Below are positions 8,182-16,888 of a stretch of DNA of 61,945 nt, in pieces. The position numbers and the translations under genes were made by a program. The stretch's first letter is position 1. The number at the start of each line of letters is the position of its first letter. The stretch is from a virus, in the IMG/VR virus record IMGVR_UViG_3300021440_000023, positions 1-61,945 of that record; one strand, 5' to 3'. Below the pieces are notes generated by a model. That model searched no databases, had not been told where the DNA came from, and worked only from the letters and a program-made list of their open reading frames with translations.

Positions 8182-8588
8182 ACGACCTCCAGCGTCACGC
8201 CTTCGCCACGCTCAAGGGCAGACTCCATCCGATCCATGAAGCTCTGCACCGCCATCCGTGAATTCCCCACCGTGTCATGCCCGCGAGAAGTGCCCAGCAG
8301 GATGCAGCCTTCGGTATCGGCAACCGTGTTTCCGGCGTGGATGCGCACACCCTCATAGCCCGGCACATCAAGCAGCAGCGGCAAAGGCTTCTGAAAGTGA
8401 TTACTGAAGGTGATGATGACCTTGTAGATCCCGCGAGGGATGGCGGTCTTGCCGTAAATCTTCTCGCCGCCATTCTCAAGATAACGGTCGGTATCTTCGA
8501 GCGTGTAGCAAAACATCCGGTCGTCAATGGTCATGCGCCCATGGGTGTATTCAGACGCCAGAACATCCCGCTCAACTTTAATCTTCAC
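8178..8588 (-). CDS. DUF5675-family protein, possible murein-acting lysis enzyme
   Basis: A 136-residue protein from a GTG start at 8588, with a GGGGGAA purine stretch immediately upstream; the ATG-initiated longer frame at 8648 has no support and overlaps a different small gene. Features are YGKTAIPRGIYKVIITFS and RIHAGNTVADTEGCILLG. The latter resembles the HxxN...S/D-x-GC core of L,D-transpeptidase-like folds, with H and C retained. DUF5675 proteins are frequent in phage lysis regions. No canonical lysozyme, amidase or transglycosylase is recognisable elsewhere, so this is the best candidate cell-wall enzyme, though its activity is unproven. Confidence 0.7.
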   Translation of the reverse strand: MKIKVERDVLASEYTHGRMTIDDRMFCYTLEDTDRYLENGGEKIYGKTAIPRGIYKVIITFSNHFQKPLPLLLDVPGYEGVRIHAGNTVADTEGCILLGTSRGHDTVGNSRMAVQSFMDRMESALERGEGVTLEVV

Positions 8589-8754
8589 GCTTCCCCCCTT
8601 CCCCGATAACCACGATGACCGGCTTGGCATCCCGGTCGATGAAATCAATGTGCTGCGTGCTAAAGCCCTGCATCCCGCGCTTGGTCATAATCATCAAGCG
8701 AGCGTCCTGCGGAAACGCCTTCAACAACTCACGAAACTCCCTGACCGAGTACAT
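8578..8754 (-). CDS. Tiny hypothetical protein (58 residues)
   Basis: Reads MYSVREFRELLKAFPQDARL and ends KPVIVVIGEGGKRED. The ATG overlaps the stop of the outer-membrane barrel gene (TGATG), and its end overlaps the GTG start of the DUF5675 gene, so translation is probably coupled. The pattern (helix, then AxxxIMTKRGMQGFSTQHID, then a hydrophobic strand) is reminiscent of small phage proteins of unknown role with an 'RFPDDA' motif. No function assigned. Confidence 0.6.
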   Translation of the reverse strand: MYSVREFRELLKAFPQDARLMIMTKRGMQGFSTQHIDFIDRDAKPVIVVIGEGGKRED

Positions 8755-9872
8755 CAGAACGTCCTCGTCACCGAGAAAATCAACAAGGTGTGCGCCTTCG
8801 GGTGGTCTTGTGCATACCGTTGAGGGAGCGCCGCCGTACCGCTCAGACGATGCAGGTCAGCCATGAATATCCAGTCGCCTTCGGTGTAGCGCGCCGCGAC
8901 CATCAGATCCTCTTGGAAAGCCTCAGAACCCACATCATCCCGACCCCGAGCGATGTACTTGCGGGTCATGTCGCCGTAGAACGCCCCCGCACCAGCAGAG
9001 AGGCGCAGCTTCTCAGTCGCCTGCCAGCGCACCACAAGGGAGGCGGCCTTGGGTTTCGGGCCGGTATATTTCGGCAGACCATCGACAAAATTGGTGTACC
9101 ACGACCAATCCGCAATCACATCAAGGTCGTCAGTCACCCGCTGCTTCACGCCAAGCAAGTGGGTCGTAATCCCCTGCTTGGCGTCGAGAAAAGGGAGCGG
9201 AAACCCCTCAGCCGTCTTGGTGTTCCACTGAAACCACGTCAGGTCATGTCGGTCATACCGCAAGCTGGTGCCGGTGGGTTCATACTCGCCTTGCAGCGAG
9301 ATACCCCGAACGCGCATATTGGTGCTGCGTGAGTCGAGGCGGTCGTAGCTGCCCCACTTGTAGTAGCTCTTGTTCAGGTCTGCCGGTGGATACTGGTTGT
9401 AACGCACCCACGAGAGGTCAGCGGCAAGGGAGAAGTCGCCTACGGTCTTCTGCCCGTATAACTGCACCCCGTCACCAGAACCGAAGGCGTAGCGCAGTTG
9501 ATCCCGATACCCACCCTGCGGCGGCATATTGAAGTCGCGGGCAGGAATCCAGTTGTACTGCTGCGTCCAATACCCCTGCACGTGCTCCACGCGACCAACA
9601 CGCACGCCGACACTCTTGCCAACCGGATGCATATCCAGCAGGCCAATCAGCAAACGCGGGTCGCCCGTCTCGTACTCAGTCGCCTGATACCCGGCAATCA
9701 TCCGGGCGTCGAGGTTCTCAGTCACTTCTTTCGAAGCCCCGAGCATAGCCTCAGCCCGCCCCTTGCCACCGTAGCTGATGGCAGAGACAGCGCCGCGCAC
9801 CTGCGCCTCTTCGGCGTTACTCGACGAGATAGACGCGGCCGCGATAATGCACAGCCAGATGTTTCTGAGCAT
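8754..9872 (-). CDS. Outer-membrane beta-barrel protein with signal peptide
   Basis: A 372-residue protein from the ATG at 9872, preceded by GGAG at a good distance; the frame is open upstream but lacks a ribosome site. The N-terminus MLRNIWLCIIAAASISSSNA is a Sec signal peptide with cleavage likely after SNA. The mature part alternates polar and aromatic/hydrophobic residues in short beta strands (e.g. SVGVRVGRVEHVQGYWTQQY, LRLSAGAGAFYGDM) and ends in SVTRTF. A terminal phenylalanine after alternating residues is the recognition signal for the outer-membrane assembly machinery. The likely location is the host outer membrane. The gene overlaps the binding-protein-like gene by 56 bases, so the two are coupled. 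An envelope-remodelling or superinfection-blocking role is inference. Confidence 0.8.
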   Translation of the reverse strand: MLRNIWLCIIAAASISSSNAEEAQVRGAVSAISYGGKGRAEAMLGASKEVTENLDARMIAGYQATEYETGDPRLLIGLLDMHPVGKSVGVRVGRVEHVQGYWTQQYNWIPARDFNMPPQGGYRDQLRYAFGSGDGVQLYGQKTVGDFSLAADLSWVRYNQYPPADLNKSYYKWGSYDRLDSRSTNMRVRGISLQGEYEPTGTSLRYDRHDLTWFQWNTKTAEGFPLPFLDAKQGITTHLLGVKQRVTDDLDVIADWSWYTNFVDGLPKYTGPKPKAASLVVRWQATEKLRLSAGAGAFYGDMTRKYIARGRDDVGSEAFQEDLMVAARYTEGDWIFMADLHRLSGTAALPQRYAQDHPKAHTLLIFSVTRTF

Positions 9873-10215
9873 AGCCAATAGCTCCGGGGGTTCTTGCAAC
9901 AATAGGAAGAAGTTCGCGCTCGTCATCGACCATGCGCAACAGGTTCAGGCGACCCGTAGAAAACGCCACGTCAGCGCGGGAATAGAACTTGTGCGGCGGA
10001 ATACCCAGATCGCGCAGAAAGTCGCGGGAGGTGTAATGCTCAGGAGGCAAGACCACCATACGAACGGGCGAGCCGTCAGCGTATTGGAATTCCTTGAGGT
10101 CGAAGATGTTTCGAACCTGCTCACGGGTCACACGAACGACAGAGACAGCGACCGACTCCGCGAAGCTGTAGGTCATGACCATCGACAGAACGAGGGCAAG
10201 GAAGAAGGCTCTCAT
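9817..10215 (-). CDS. Periplasmic phosphate-binding-protein-like protein with signal peptide
   Basis: A 132-residue protein. MRAFFLALVLSMVMTYSFAE is a clear Sec signal peptide with cleavage near SFA. The mature part has the pattern of short PstS-like/PBP-superfamily proteins: VTREQVRNIFDLKEFQYADG, then VRMVVLPPEHYTSRDFLRDL and a closing TPGAIGYAQKHL, the last a usual ending of this fold. It is much shorter than a full transporter-binding protein and no ABC transporter genes are present. In bacteria such short proteins are often coded beside porin-like or sensor genes. Here the partner is an outer-membrane barrel. The start overlaps the upstream gene by four bases. Confidence 0.75.
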   Translation of the reverse strand: MRAFFLALVLSMVMTYSFAESVAVSVVRVTREQVRNIFDLKEFQYADGSPVRMVVLPPEHYTSRDFLRDLGIPPHKFYSRADVAFSTGRLNLLRMVDDERELLPIVARTPGAIGYAQKHLAVHYRGRVYLVE

Positions 10216-10715
10216 CGCCGCCCTCCTCGCATGTCTTCGAGGTACATCATGCGCTTCTCGATGGACACCTGATTGGCTTCCATCTTCATCAATTGTGACT
10301 TCAGCGTGTCATTCATCACCGCCTGCAACTCATTGGCCCGTGAGAGTTTGTCGATAGTCGCTTTGGCTGATTCGCGGTCTTTGTCCAGTCCGTCATAGAG
10401 GTATTTCACGACCCCGCAACTCGCCATGATGATCAGGCTGATGGAGATCGCCACCATCTTGTAAGCACCTAGACCTTTGTTGATCCACTCATCTGCCTTT
10501 TTATCCACCTTACCCGCCAACTCGCTGGCCTCAAAGGTGCCTGTCTTCAGCACCTCCTTCTCTTTCTCAAGATGCTCGATCTTGTGCTGGAGTACGGTAA
10601 TCTCGGGGAGGATTTTGGCAACTTCATTGAAACGGCTCTCAAGCGCATCAAAGCGATTGAGAATGACCGTTACGAACGGGGGGTCATCCTGACGAGTCTG
10701 TCGCGGTGTAGACAT
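10212..10715 (-). CDS. Single-TM coiled-coil protein
   Basis: A 167-residue protein. The first 85 residues are soluble and largely helical with heptads (ITVLQHKIEHLEKEKEVLK). One membrane segment follows (MVAISISLIIMASCGVVKYL, about residues 86-105). The C-terminal 60 residues are again helical (LQAVMNDTLKSQLMKMEAN). A membrane helix flanked by coiled coils recalls spanin- or holin-accessory proteins, but there is no lipobox or signal peptide. It lies between the portal gene and the envelope module and is four bases overlapped with the latter. Function unresolved. Confidence 0.65.
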   Translation of the reverse strand: MSTPRQTRQDDPPFVTVILNRFDALESRFNEVAKILPEITVLQHKIEHLEKEKEVLKTGTFEASELAGKVDKKADEWINKGLGAYKMVAISISLIIMASCGVVKYLYDGLDKDRESAKATIDKLSRANELQAVMNDTLKSQLMKMEANQVSIEKRMMYLEDMRGGRR

Positions 10716-10717
10716 AT

Positions 10718-13456
10718 TTATTCACCCGTCTGAACAGCTTGAATCGACTGCACCTTACGCGCACCAACGGTTTTACCCGTCACCGGGTCTTTAATCAACT
10801 CGGTCGGTGCATTCATGTGCGACATCATCGTGTCCATCCCCCTCATAAGCGCGTCCAAGGACTCGTTGGTCTTGGCTTCCTTGATTTGCGAGAGCATGGT
10901 CTGCATCTCTTTGAACATCGGTTCGAATGACGACTCTTGCTGAACAGGCTGTGGAGTCTCGGAGAGTTTACCATGAATCTCCATCAGCGTCTTCCTGATA
11001 TCAGTCTCGTTATCATCACGGTTCTTCATCAGTTCTGTCATTTGATGTTGTCTGTTGTCGGCCTCATTCTTCTGCAACTCGATCATCGCATCGAAGCGCT
11101 GACGGTCATCTTCACGCATCATGCGTTCCAGTTCCAGCTTCGCATCGAACTCGCGCTTCATCTGCTCAATCATCGGCGCGGCAGCCAGTTCCTGTTGTTT
11201 CAGACCATGCTCTGCATCAAACTTGTACTTGTCCAGTGTAATGTTGTCCTGATCGCGTTTCGCCTGCTGTTGAAGCTGCGCCATCGCCACGTCCTTGGTC
11301 GCCTGTACGCCCGGATCAACCGGAGGTTGTGGTGTCTTGGCTTGAATCACTTGGTTCGCCTCATTCAGCAACGGCAGCAGCGCTTGAGCGTTCTGAGAGG
11401 TACGATCCTGCGCCAGCATCGCAGCCTGAAGCGCCAGATTGTCAGGATCAATCGGAGCACCCGTCATCATCGCCTGCTGCTTCACATACAACTGGGCCGC
11501 TTGACTGACGTGCTGGTAGTCCAACAGGATATGCTCATGCACATGGTCCATCATCTTGGCGAGTGCCGGCCCCACCATCGCGGAACCTTGAGCGATGATC
11601 GGCTGGAGGATGAACATCAAGTGTGCCTTGATGTGCGCTTGGTGGTCCTGAACAATGTCAGCCTGTACCACTTGACCACGCATGATCGCCACGTTCTCAC
11701 TCACAGGGTCGGCAGTGATCGGCTCAGGCGGCTTCGGCAGCAGTTCGTCAATACCCTCAACGCGCAGCGTTTCCAGCATCCGACGACGCAGTGCGAGTTT
11801 GTTCCAAGGTACGGACGGGTCTTGCACATCCGCCGTCGCAAGCTGCATGACAGCCTGCATCTGAGCGAACCGCTGTGACTCACTGAAAATGTTCGGATCA
11901 GATACGGGGGCGATGTCATCGCTGCTCAGGAAGTCAGCCGGGACGAGGTTGAAGCGTCCCAAGTCAGCCATGATGTGTTCCGGGTAGTCGGCAATCAGAC
12001 GACAGATGATCTTCAGCGCACGACGTTGAGACTCATGCAGGCGAGCATGGATGGAACTGAATACCTGCGAACCCTGTTCAATCAGAGCAAGCGCCGTACC
12101 CACAGGCATATTAGACCCGGCATCAGCGATACGCTCTTCTGCCGTAGCCACCACCCCCTTAGCTTGGTTGGTGAGCCAGTCCATGAGTTGAAATAGCACC
12201 GAACTCGGCGGGTTAAAGGGCATCGGCATGATAACCTTACGGATATCGTCTGTGCCCGCGGGGGCTTCAATCTCGGTGACACCCGTGATGTCAACGTTGA
12301 CGTTCTGACCGCTCGCACGCCCGCCCTTCAGCTTGATCGCAGTAGGAGCGTTGTTGATGTGTGCAGAGTCTAGCAGCGCACGCAGGCTACCAGTCAGAGC
12401 ACCCGCCAAGCCACCAATCAGGTGAGGGAAGCCTACACCGTACGCACCACGCCACGGGATGAACTTATTTTCAACCCACCAATCCAGCCGCTCGCGTGAC
12501 TCGTCAGACTCACGCCAGTTACGATACACCGCGCAGACCTTGCCGCTATGCTCGTCAATATGAACGACATAAGGAGCGACAGTCTCGTCTTCACCGATGG
12601 CGCGGTTACACGTCACTTCGTAGATCGTGCGCGTACCGTCTTCATTCTCACCGCTGGCAGTTTTACCTTCGACCTTAGAGGTCGCCTTCTCGGAAGAACT
12701 CTCTTCAACCTCGTTGGACGACAGACCGAACACGTCAGAATAGAACCCCGACGCGACCAGATCGTCAATCGTCTCCTTGATGATGTTCTTCTCATGTGTG
12801 ATGCGGTTAGCCGTATAGAACGAGTTCGCAGAGTACGGTAAGAACACCTTGTCGACCGGCACGAACTCCATGCGCACGCGCTGACCATCGAACCAATACT
12901 TCTCATACTGAGAGCCACCCAGCGGCAACTGAGTCAGCAGAATCTCTTTCTCAGCCCGATACTCGGGCATCTTCTCAATCAGGTAGTAGTTAAGGAAGTC
13001 ACGCTTACGACGCGCCTTCTCAAGTGAGTCAGGACCAGCCTCGCCGATGATCTTAGTACGGACAGGGCCGTTACTCGGGAATAGCTCCTTGATCGCCCGT
13101 GCAGAGAAGTCCACACACCCCTCAGCCATCGCCGGGTGCACCACACTCGCAGCACCATCAAACGTCGCACCACCGGGGGCATCGTCACCCAAACCTGTGC
13201 GACGGATACCCTCTTCCTGCTGCTTATCACGTTCTTCACGTGCCTCTTTGTCCTTCTCGATCAGTTCAAGAAGGTCAGATGCCAGTGCATTCAGTTCATA
13301 CGAGGACAAGTACTCGGCAAGGTTGTCATAGTGACCTTCGTCTGACGTGTCGGAGCCTTCTTCATCTAGGTCAAGCTCTACAATAGCGCCGCCGTCCGGT
13401 AGTTCCGTAACCCCGTCCATCGTATCCGTAGATAAAGCGTTAAACTCTTCAGTCAT
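10718..13456 (-). CDS. Portal protein
   Basis: A 912-residue protein, longer than usual portals. The start is the ATG at 13456; an in-frame TTG two codons upstream is less likely. After an acidic N-terminus, residues about 85-330 hold the portal-like core: GGATFDGAASVVHPAMAEGC (conserved in large podovirus portals), then FVPVDKVFLPYSANSFYTAN. The middle continues with a stem/wing region, and the C-terminal 280 residues are long, Q/K/E-rich helices (barrel/coiled-coil crown). It forms the dodecameric ring at the capsid vertex through which DNA is packaged. It lies downstream of terminase in the same operon, as expected. Confidence 0.9.
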   Translation of the reverse strand: MTEEFNALSTDTMDGVTELPDGGAIVELDLDEEGSDTSDEGHYDNLAEYLSSYELNALASDLLELIEKDKEAREERDKQQEEGIRRTGLGDDAPGGATFDGAASVVHPAMAEGCVDFSARAIKELFPSNGPVRTKIIGEAGPDSLEKARRKRDFLNYYLIEKMPEYRAEKEILLTQLPLGGSQYEKYWFDGQRVRMEFVPVDKVFLPYSANSFYTANRITHEKNIIKETIDDLVASGFYSDVFGLSSNEVEESSSEKATSKVEGKTASGENEDGTRTIYEVTCNRAIGEDETVAPYVVHIDEHSGKVCAVYRNWRESDESRERLDWWVENKFIPWRGAYGVGFPHLIGGLAGALTGSLRALLDSAHINNAPTAIKLKGGRASGQNVNVDITGVTEIEAPAGTDDIRKVIMPMPFNPPSSVLFQLMDWLTNQAKGVVATAEERIADAGSNMPVGTALALIEQGSQVFSSIHARLHESQRRALKIICRLIADYPEHIMADLGRFNLVPADFLSSDDIAPVSDPNIFSESQRFAQMQAVMQLATADVQDPSVPWNKLALRRRMLETLRVEGIDELLPKPPEPITADPVSENVAIMRGQVVQADIVQDHQAHIKAHLMFILQPIIAQGSAMVGPALAKMMDHVHEHILLDYQHVSQAAQLYVKQQAMMTGAPIDPDNLALQAAMLAQDRTSQNAQALLPLLNEANQVIQAKTPQPPVDPGVQATKDVAMAQLQQQAKRDQDNITLDKYKFDAEHGLKQQELAAAPMIEQMKREFDAKLELERMMREDDRQRFDAMIELQKNEADNRQHQMTELMKNRDDNETDIRKTLMEIHGKLSETPQPVQQESSFEPMFKEMQTMLSQIKEAKTNESLDALMRGMDTMMSHMNAPTELIKDPVTGKTVGARKVQSIQAVQTGE

Positions 13457-13466
13457 CGTCAAGCGC

Positions 13467-14285
13467 CTAAGACTTTAATTCAGCAATTATACCTTGCAAA
13501 TCTTGAATCGACAAACCATTATTTTCAATAGGTATATCGGACCTACCTCTAATACCGATAGTTATAGGCTTTTCTACATAGCCGCGTACTTGTCCGCCAT
13601 CTTTAAACTCAAACTGTTCGGAGTCTTCATCCAAGCGGGCTCCTAATTTTCGGTAAAAGTCTTTGGAAGTATCGGTGTAGTACCCGGTTACAGGAGCAGA
13701 ACCTCTCCGTATGTCTTTGATAGCCTGTGTACCGGCACCAGAGCGCGGAACCATAGACACCAAGGCGGACAACCAAGAACCTAGTTCACCGCTGGGTGTA
13801 ACTGTGGCGTAAGCGGAAGGCTCACCATTAGCGTTACGGTACAGTAGACCTTCAGCCGACACGCTGTTTTCTAGAGACCCCAAGCCGTGTTTCAGCACGT
13901 CTAACTGGTCTTTACCTAGAGATGTTGCCGGGGATAACAGGTCTGCTAACTCTTTCTTGAGAGCCGGTAGTTCACTAGACTTGTACTTGTCTACTAAGGT
14001 TAGCGGACCTCTACCGGCAACGGAAGAGCGTACTACACCCAACCCCCCACCAATACTACCCAAGGCTTGATCCAAACGAGAAGCCTCACACTCCTGCCTA
14101 GACAAATTTAAAGGTCCAGCGAACCCGTTACCGAAGACCACCTTCTTGCAGTTGGTACCGTTGTTCAGCGTTTCGGCCACGTCGCGAGCGTACCCGGAAG
14201 GGTCCGACACCATATCTTTAGCTCTACCCGCTATCAACCGTTTTCCATGGTCAATAGCAGCTAGGGCGTCTTGTAATGCGCCCAT
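13467..14285 (-). CDS. Hypothetical protein with possible GNAT-like C-terminal half
   Basis: A 272-residue protein from the ATG at 14285 (MGALQDALAAIDHGKRLIAG). The N-terminal half is unfamiliar, with a C-x-n-C pair (NCKKVVF...RQECEAS). Residues about 150-235 have features of an N-acetyltransferase fold: AYATVTPSGELGSWLSALVS, then PRSGAGTQAIKDI, where R-x-G-x-G-T is an acetyl-CoA pyrophosphate-loop-like motif, and TGYYTDTSKDFYRKLGARLD, which matches the usual 'A-x-x-FY-x-KLGF' GNAT ending. Encoded between terminase and portal. It could be an internal virion enzyme or a modification acetyltransferase. The GNAT call is tentative. Confidence 0.55.
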   Translation of the reverse strand: MGALQDALAAIDHGKRLIAGRAKDMVSDPSGYARDVAETLNNGTNCKKVVFGNGFAGPLNLSRQECEASRLDQALGSIGGGLGVVRSSVAGRGPLTLVDKYKSSELPALKKELADLLSPATSLGKDQLDVLKHGLGSLENSVSAEGLLYRNANGEPSAYATVTPSGELGSWLSALVSMVPRSGAGTQAIKDIRRGSAPVTGYYTDTSKDFYRKLGARLDEDSEQFEFKDGGQVRGYVEKPITIGIRGRSDIPIENNGLSIQDLQGIIAELKS

Positions 14286-14320
14286 ACTGGTCACCCGCGT
14301 TGAATGCTAGATTGGCAACC

Positions 14321-14349
14321 ATTATAAAGGTTTCAAGGGTAAAGGGCAA
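14321..14349 (-). promoter_or_regulatory. Sigma70-type promoter for the portal operon
   Basis: Read on the minus strand: TTGCCC (14349-14344), a 17-base spacer, then TATAAT (14326-14321). A perfect -10 with ideal spacing, 36 bases before the start at 14285. It lies in the 67-base gap between the 75-residue gene and the GNAT-like gene. Confidence 0.7.
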
Positions 14350-14352
14350 GCC

Positions 14353-14580
14353 TTACTCCATGGAGCGTCTTTTCTCCAGGGCTAGGTTAGCGATATTCAT
14401 AGCTTGATCGACTAAGTCCCCCGGACCTTCCATGTCCAGGTAAGACCAGGAAGCCGCCAACCCTGAGATAGCCGCCTTGAAGAACTCGTCCCTGACGGAC
14501 ATCTGAGTTTCTCGCAGATTCTTCTCCAAATACTGGATACGAATCTCTAGAGCCTGTACATCATCGTCACTATGCCACAT
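14353..14580 (-). CDS. Small helical hypothetical protein (75 residues)
   Basis: MWHSDDDVQALEIRIQYLEK starts a coiled-coil-like helix, followed by ISGLAASWSYLDMEGPGDLV and a basic end. A GTAAAGGTGATAAC leader supplies the ribosome site. It sits 44 bases downstream of the terminase large subunit in transcription order. Small helical proteins are common between terminase and portal genes but no family is recognised. Confidence 0.65.
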   Translation of the reverse strand: MWHSDDDVQALEIRIQYLEKNLRETQMSVRDEFFKAAISGLAASWSYLDMEGPGDLVDQAMNIANLALEKRRSME

Positions 14581-14624
14581 GTTATCACCTTTACAGTTAT
14601 GGTTAGAAATTAAAGTATAGCCTA

Positions 14625-16190
14625 CTAAGCCGCATACGGGTTCTTTTTCGCCTGCTTCTTGCCGTGGTAATCGTCTTCTTCCACCTCGTCGTAAGCGGCT
14701 CTATCTAGTTCGAACCATCCACCGTCGCGTAGATAAATGATACATTGAGTGAAAGCATCTACTTGGTCGTCGTGTGCGCCATTGGGGAACTTCTCCAGTT
14801 CAACCAGGAACGGCCTAGCCCATGTTACAGGTCGACCGGGTTCTTTGTTAGACTCCATTACATACAAACACTCCAACTCTAGGATGGGGGAGGCTTGGTG
14901 TGCCCGGTTGATTTTATCCGCAGAACCAGGGTTATAAGGAATAGCAGGAAGGTTAGCTTGACGCAAATCCTGTATCAAAGACAGACCTGACGCCTTAGCT
15001 TCAATCAATAAGCAGTCAGCCTTCTTACCCTTTAGATGTAGGGTCTTACCGTACACACTATGCCATTCATCAATCAACTTGGAGCGAAGGTCAGGGAAAG
15101 CTAAATGATCAGCCCAGCAATCCAACAACAGCGCCCCCCGCTTACCTGCGTAAGTAAACACACCCCAAGCTTGGAAGGCTGTTGGGTCATTAGTAGTTTG
15201 AGCGGTGTAGGCGGGATCAACAGACTGCACCACGTACTCAATAGCGGGTATACCTCTGTCCACTGGCCACAGTTGGAACTTGTCTGTTTTCAGGATACCA
15301 CCACCAGCTGGCGCGGGTCTCTGCTGCATCTGGCCAGCATAAGCCATCTCACCAAGAGTGCGCTGGTAGCTCCGTACAGTCTCTTTGCTAAACCGTTCCG
15401 GGAACAGTAGCTCTCCTTCCACTTTACGCGGATCTGAAAACCCGATACTAGTAACGCACCGGTTAGCCTTCTCGTACTCCATAGGTAGACACAAGTGCTC
15501 GTACCCTAAATTCTCACTCAAGATAATACCACTAGTGTCTTTTTCATGTAGGCGCTGCATAATCACTACGATAGCAGAGTCGTCGTTGTTGACACGAGTC
15601 GGTAAAGCTTCTCGGAACGTAGTCTCGGCAGCTTCCAGTGCCGGAGCAGAGTTAGCGTCATCAACACTCAAAGGGTCGTCTAGGATAACTCGGTCACCCC
15701 GTGAGCCTGTCATGGAAGTGAAAGCCATTGCTTCACGGAAACCCGTGCTGTCGTTTTCAAACTTAGTTTTAGCGTTCTGGTCGCTAGTCAGCTTTACGGG
15801 CCAGCGTGACTGGTACCATCCAGACTGGATCAAACGCCGACACTTTAGGTTATCCCGTACCGCTAGATCTTGTTTGTGGGCGGTAGACAAGTAACGCTTA
15901 CCCGGCATGTTCAATGGACCCCACTCCCAAGCTGGCCACAGAACCCCAGTCAACAGGCTTTTCATAGAGCCAGGAGGAACGTTCATCAGCAAACGCTTGA
16001 TATCCCCGTCGCTGACCGCCTGCAAGTGCAAGCAAATAGCGTCCAGGGCCCACCCCCATTTTAGCTCGGTAGACGGCTCTAACACATGCCAAGCTTGTCT
16101 AGCGAACTCCGCCAACGAAGCTTCCGCTTTCCGGATCTCTTTCTCTTTACGAATGCTATCCATCAAGACGATATGAGATACCTCACTCAT
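14625..16190 (-). CDS. terL: Terminase large subunit (packaging ATPase/nuclease)
   Basis: A 521-residue protein from the ATG at 16190, with GGAG seven bases upstream. The packaging ATPase domain has Walker A NVPPGSMKS at residues 70-78 and Walker B RVILDDP at about 167-173, with a coupling motif VVIMQRLHEKDTSG. The RNase-H-like nuclease domain shows VDPAYT near 311, LIEAKASG further on, and AHDDQVDAF near the C-terminus, which supply the metal-binding acidic residues. It pumps DNA through the portal and cuts the concatemer. The gene overlaps the small-subunit gene by eight bases. Confidence 0.95.
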   Translation of the reverse strand: MSEVSHIVLMDSIRKEKEIRKAEASLAEFARQAWHVLEPSTELKWGWALDAICLHLQAVSDGDIKRLLMNVPPGSMKSLLTGVLWPAWEWGPLNMPGKRYLSTAHKQDLAVRDNLKCRRLIQSGWYQSRWPVKLTSDQNAKTKFENDSTGFREAMAFTSMTGSRGDRVILDDPLSVDDANSAPALEAAETTFREALPTRVNNDDSAIVVIMQRLHEKDTSGIILSENLGYEHLCLPMEYEKANRCVTSIGFSDPRKVEGELLFPERFSKETVRSYQRTLGEMAYAGQMQQRPAPAGGGILKTDKFQLWPVDRGIPAIEYVVQSVDPAYTAQTTNDPTAFQAWGVFTYAGKRGALLLDCWADHLAFPDLRSKLIDEWHSVYGKTLHLKGKKADCLLIEAKASGLSLIQDLRQANLPAIPYNPGSADKINRAHQASPILELECLYVMESNKEPGRPVTWARPFLVELEKFPNGAHDDQVDAFTQCIIYLRDGGWFELDRAAYDEVEEDDYHGKKQAKKNPYAA

Positions 16191-16872
16191 CGGTTTCTCC
16201 AAGCTTTGACAGGATCTTCTCTAGGGTCTCCAGTTCCTTGTTGGTCAAACCCTTCAGCACCTTAGCGCTCAGCTTTGGTTTAGTGATGTCTTGGGTTTCA
16301 ACTTCCGTTTTGACAGGCACCTTCTTGTGGGCGTAATCCATTAGTGTCCTAGCTGCCGTGATACGGTCGCCCATTTTAGCGTCTTCGTTGCGGTACGTGC
16401 GGGCTAAGAACTCCAACGGCATCTCGCCGCTACTTTGCAACCACCTAACAGTCGCCTGTTGCGTGGGGTCTAAGTATTCCGCCTGGCTCGGAAAATCCAC
16501 AGAGCTGACATTCAACCCCATAGCTTCGTTCAGCATCCGTCTTTCTGTTTGCACGGAGTGGGCCATGGCGGTGACGACACTAATCAGCAAGATTTCGTCA
16601 TAGCGAGCGACCCAACGCTTGTAAGTCTCCCACTGGTCCAGCTGGGATTTACTCCAACCTTCCAACGGATCTACAGGATCAGCGGGCGGCTTGGGTTTTA
16701 CCCCTAGATCTTTTTCTACCATAGCGTAGATATCCGGGTTGTCTTTCCTTTGCGCATCCTTGCCCGATTTATATTCACAAAACTTATTATCTATTTTAAG
16801 TTTCAAATGCGGAGGTAAAATACTATACCATTTAATAGCATTATCTCCATTTACATTATCATAAAAGTCCAT
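16183..16872 (-). CDS. Terminase small subunit, putative
   Basis: A 229-residue protein directly upstream of and overlapping terL. It is helical and charged, with a central QAEYLDPTQQATVRWLQSSG segment, ARTYRNEDAKMGDRITAART and a C-terminal KLSAKVLKGLTNKELETLEK helix. No clear helix-turn-helix can be declared by eye, but size, gene order and the overlapping start of terL fit the DNA-recognition subunit. The start ATG at 16872 is followed upstream by the repeat-rich gap, so its own promoter may lie there. Confidence 0.7.
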   Translation of the reverse strand: MDFYDNVNGDNAIKWYSILPPHLKLKIDNKFCEYKSGKDAQRKDNPDIYAMVEKDLGVKPKPPADPVDPLEGWSKSQLDQWETYKRWVARYDEILLISVVTAMAHSVQTERRMLNEAMGLNVSSVDFPSQAEYLDPTQQATVRWLQSSGEMPLEFLARTYRNEDAKMGDRITAARTLMDYAHKKVPVKTEVETQDITKPKLSAKVLKGLTNKELETLEKILSKLGETDE

Positions 16873-16888
16873 AACTTTCTCCGAAACT

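Noticed and set aside
10937-11878. Plus-strand ORF of 313 residues rich in H, R and L
   Set aside because: Antisense to the portal gene; composition (H/R/L-rich) is typical of reverse-strand shadows.
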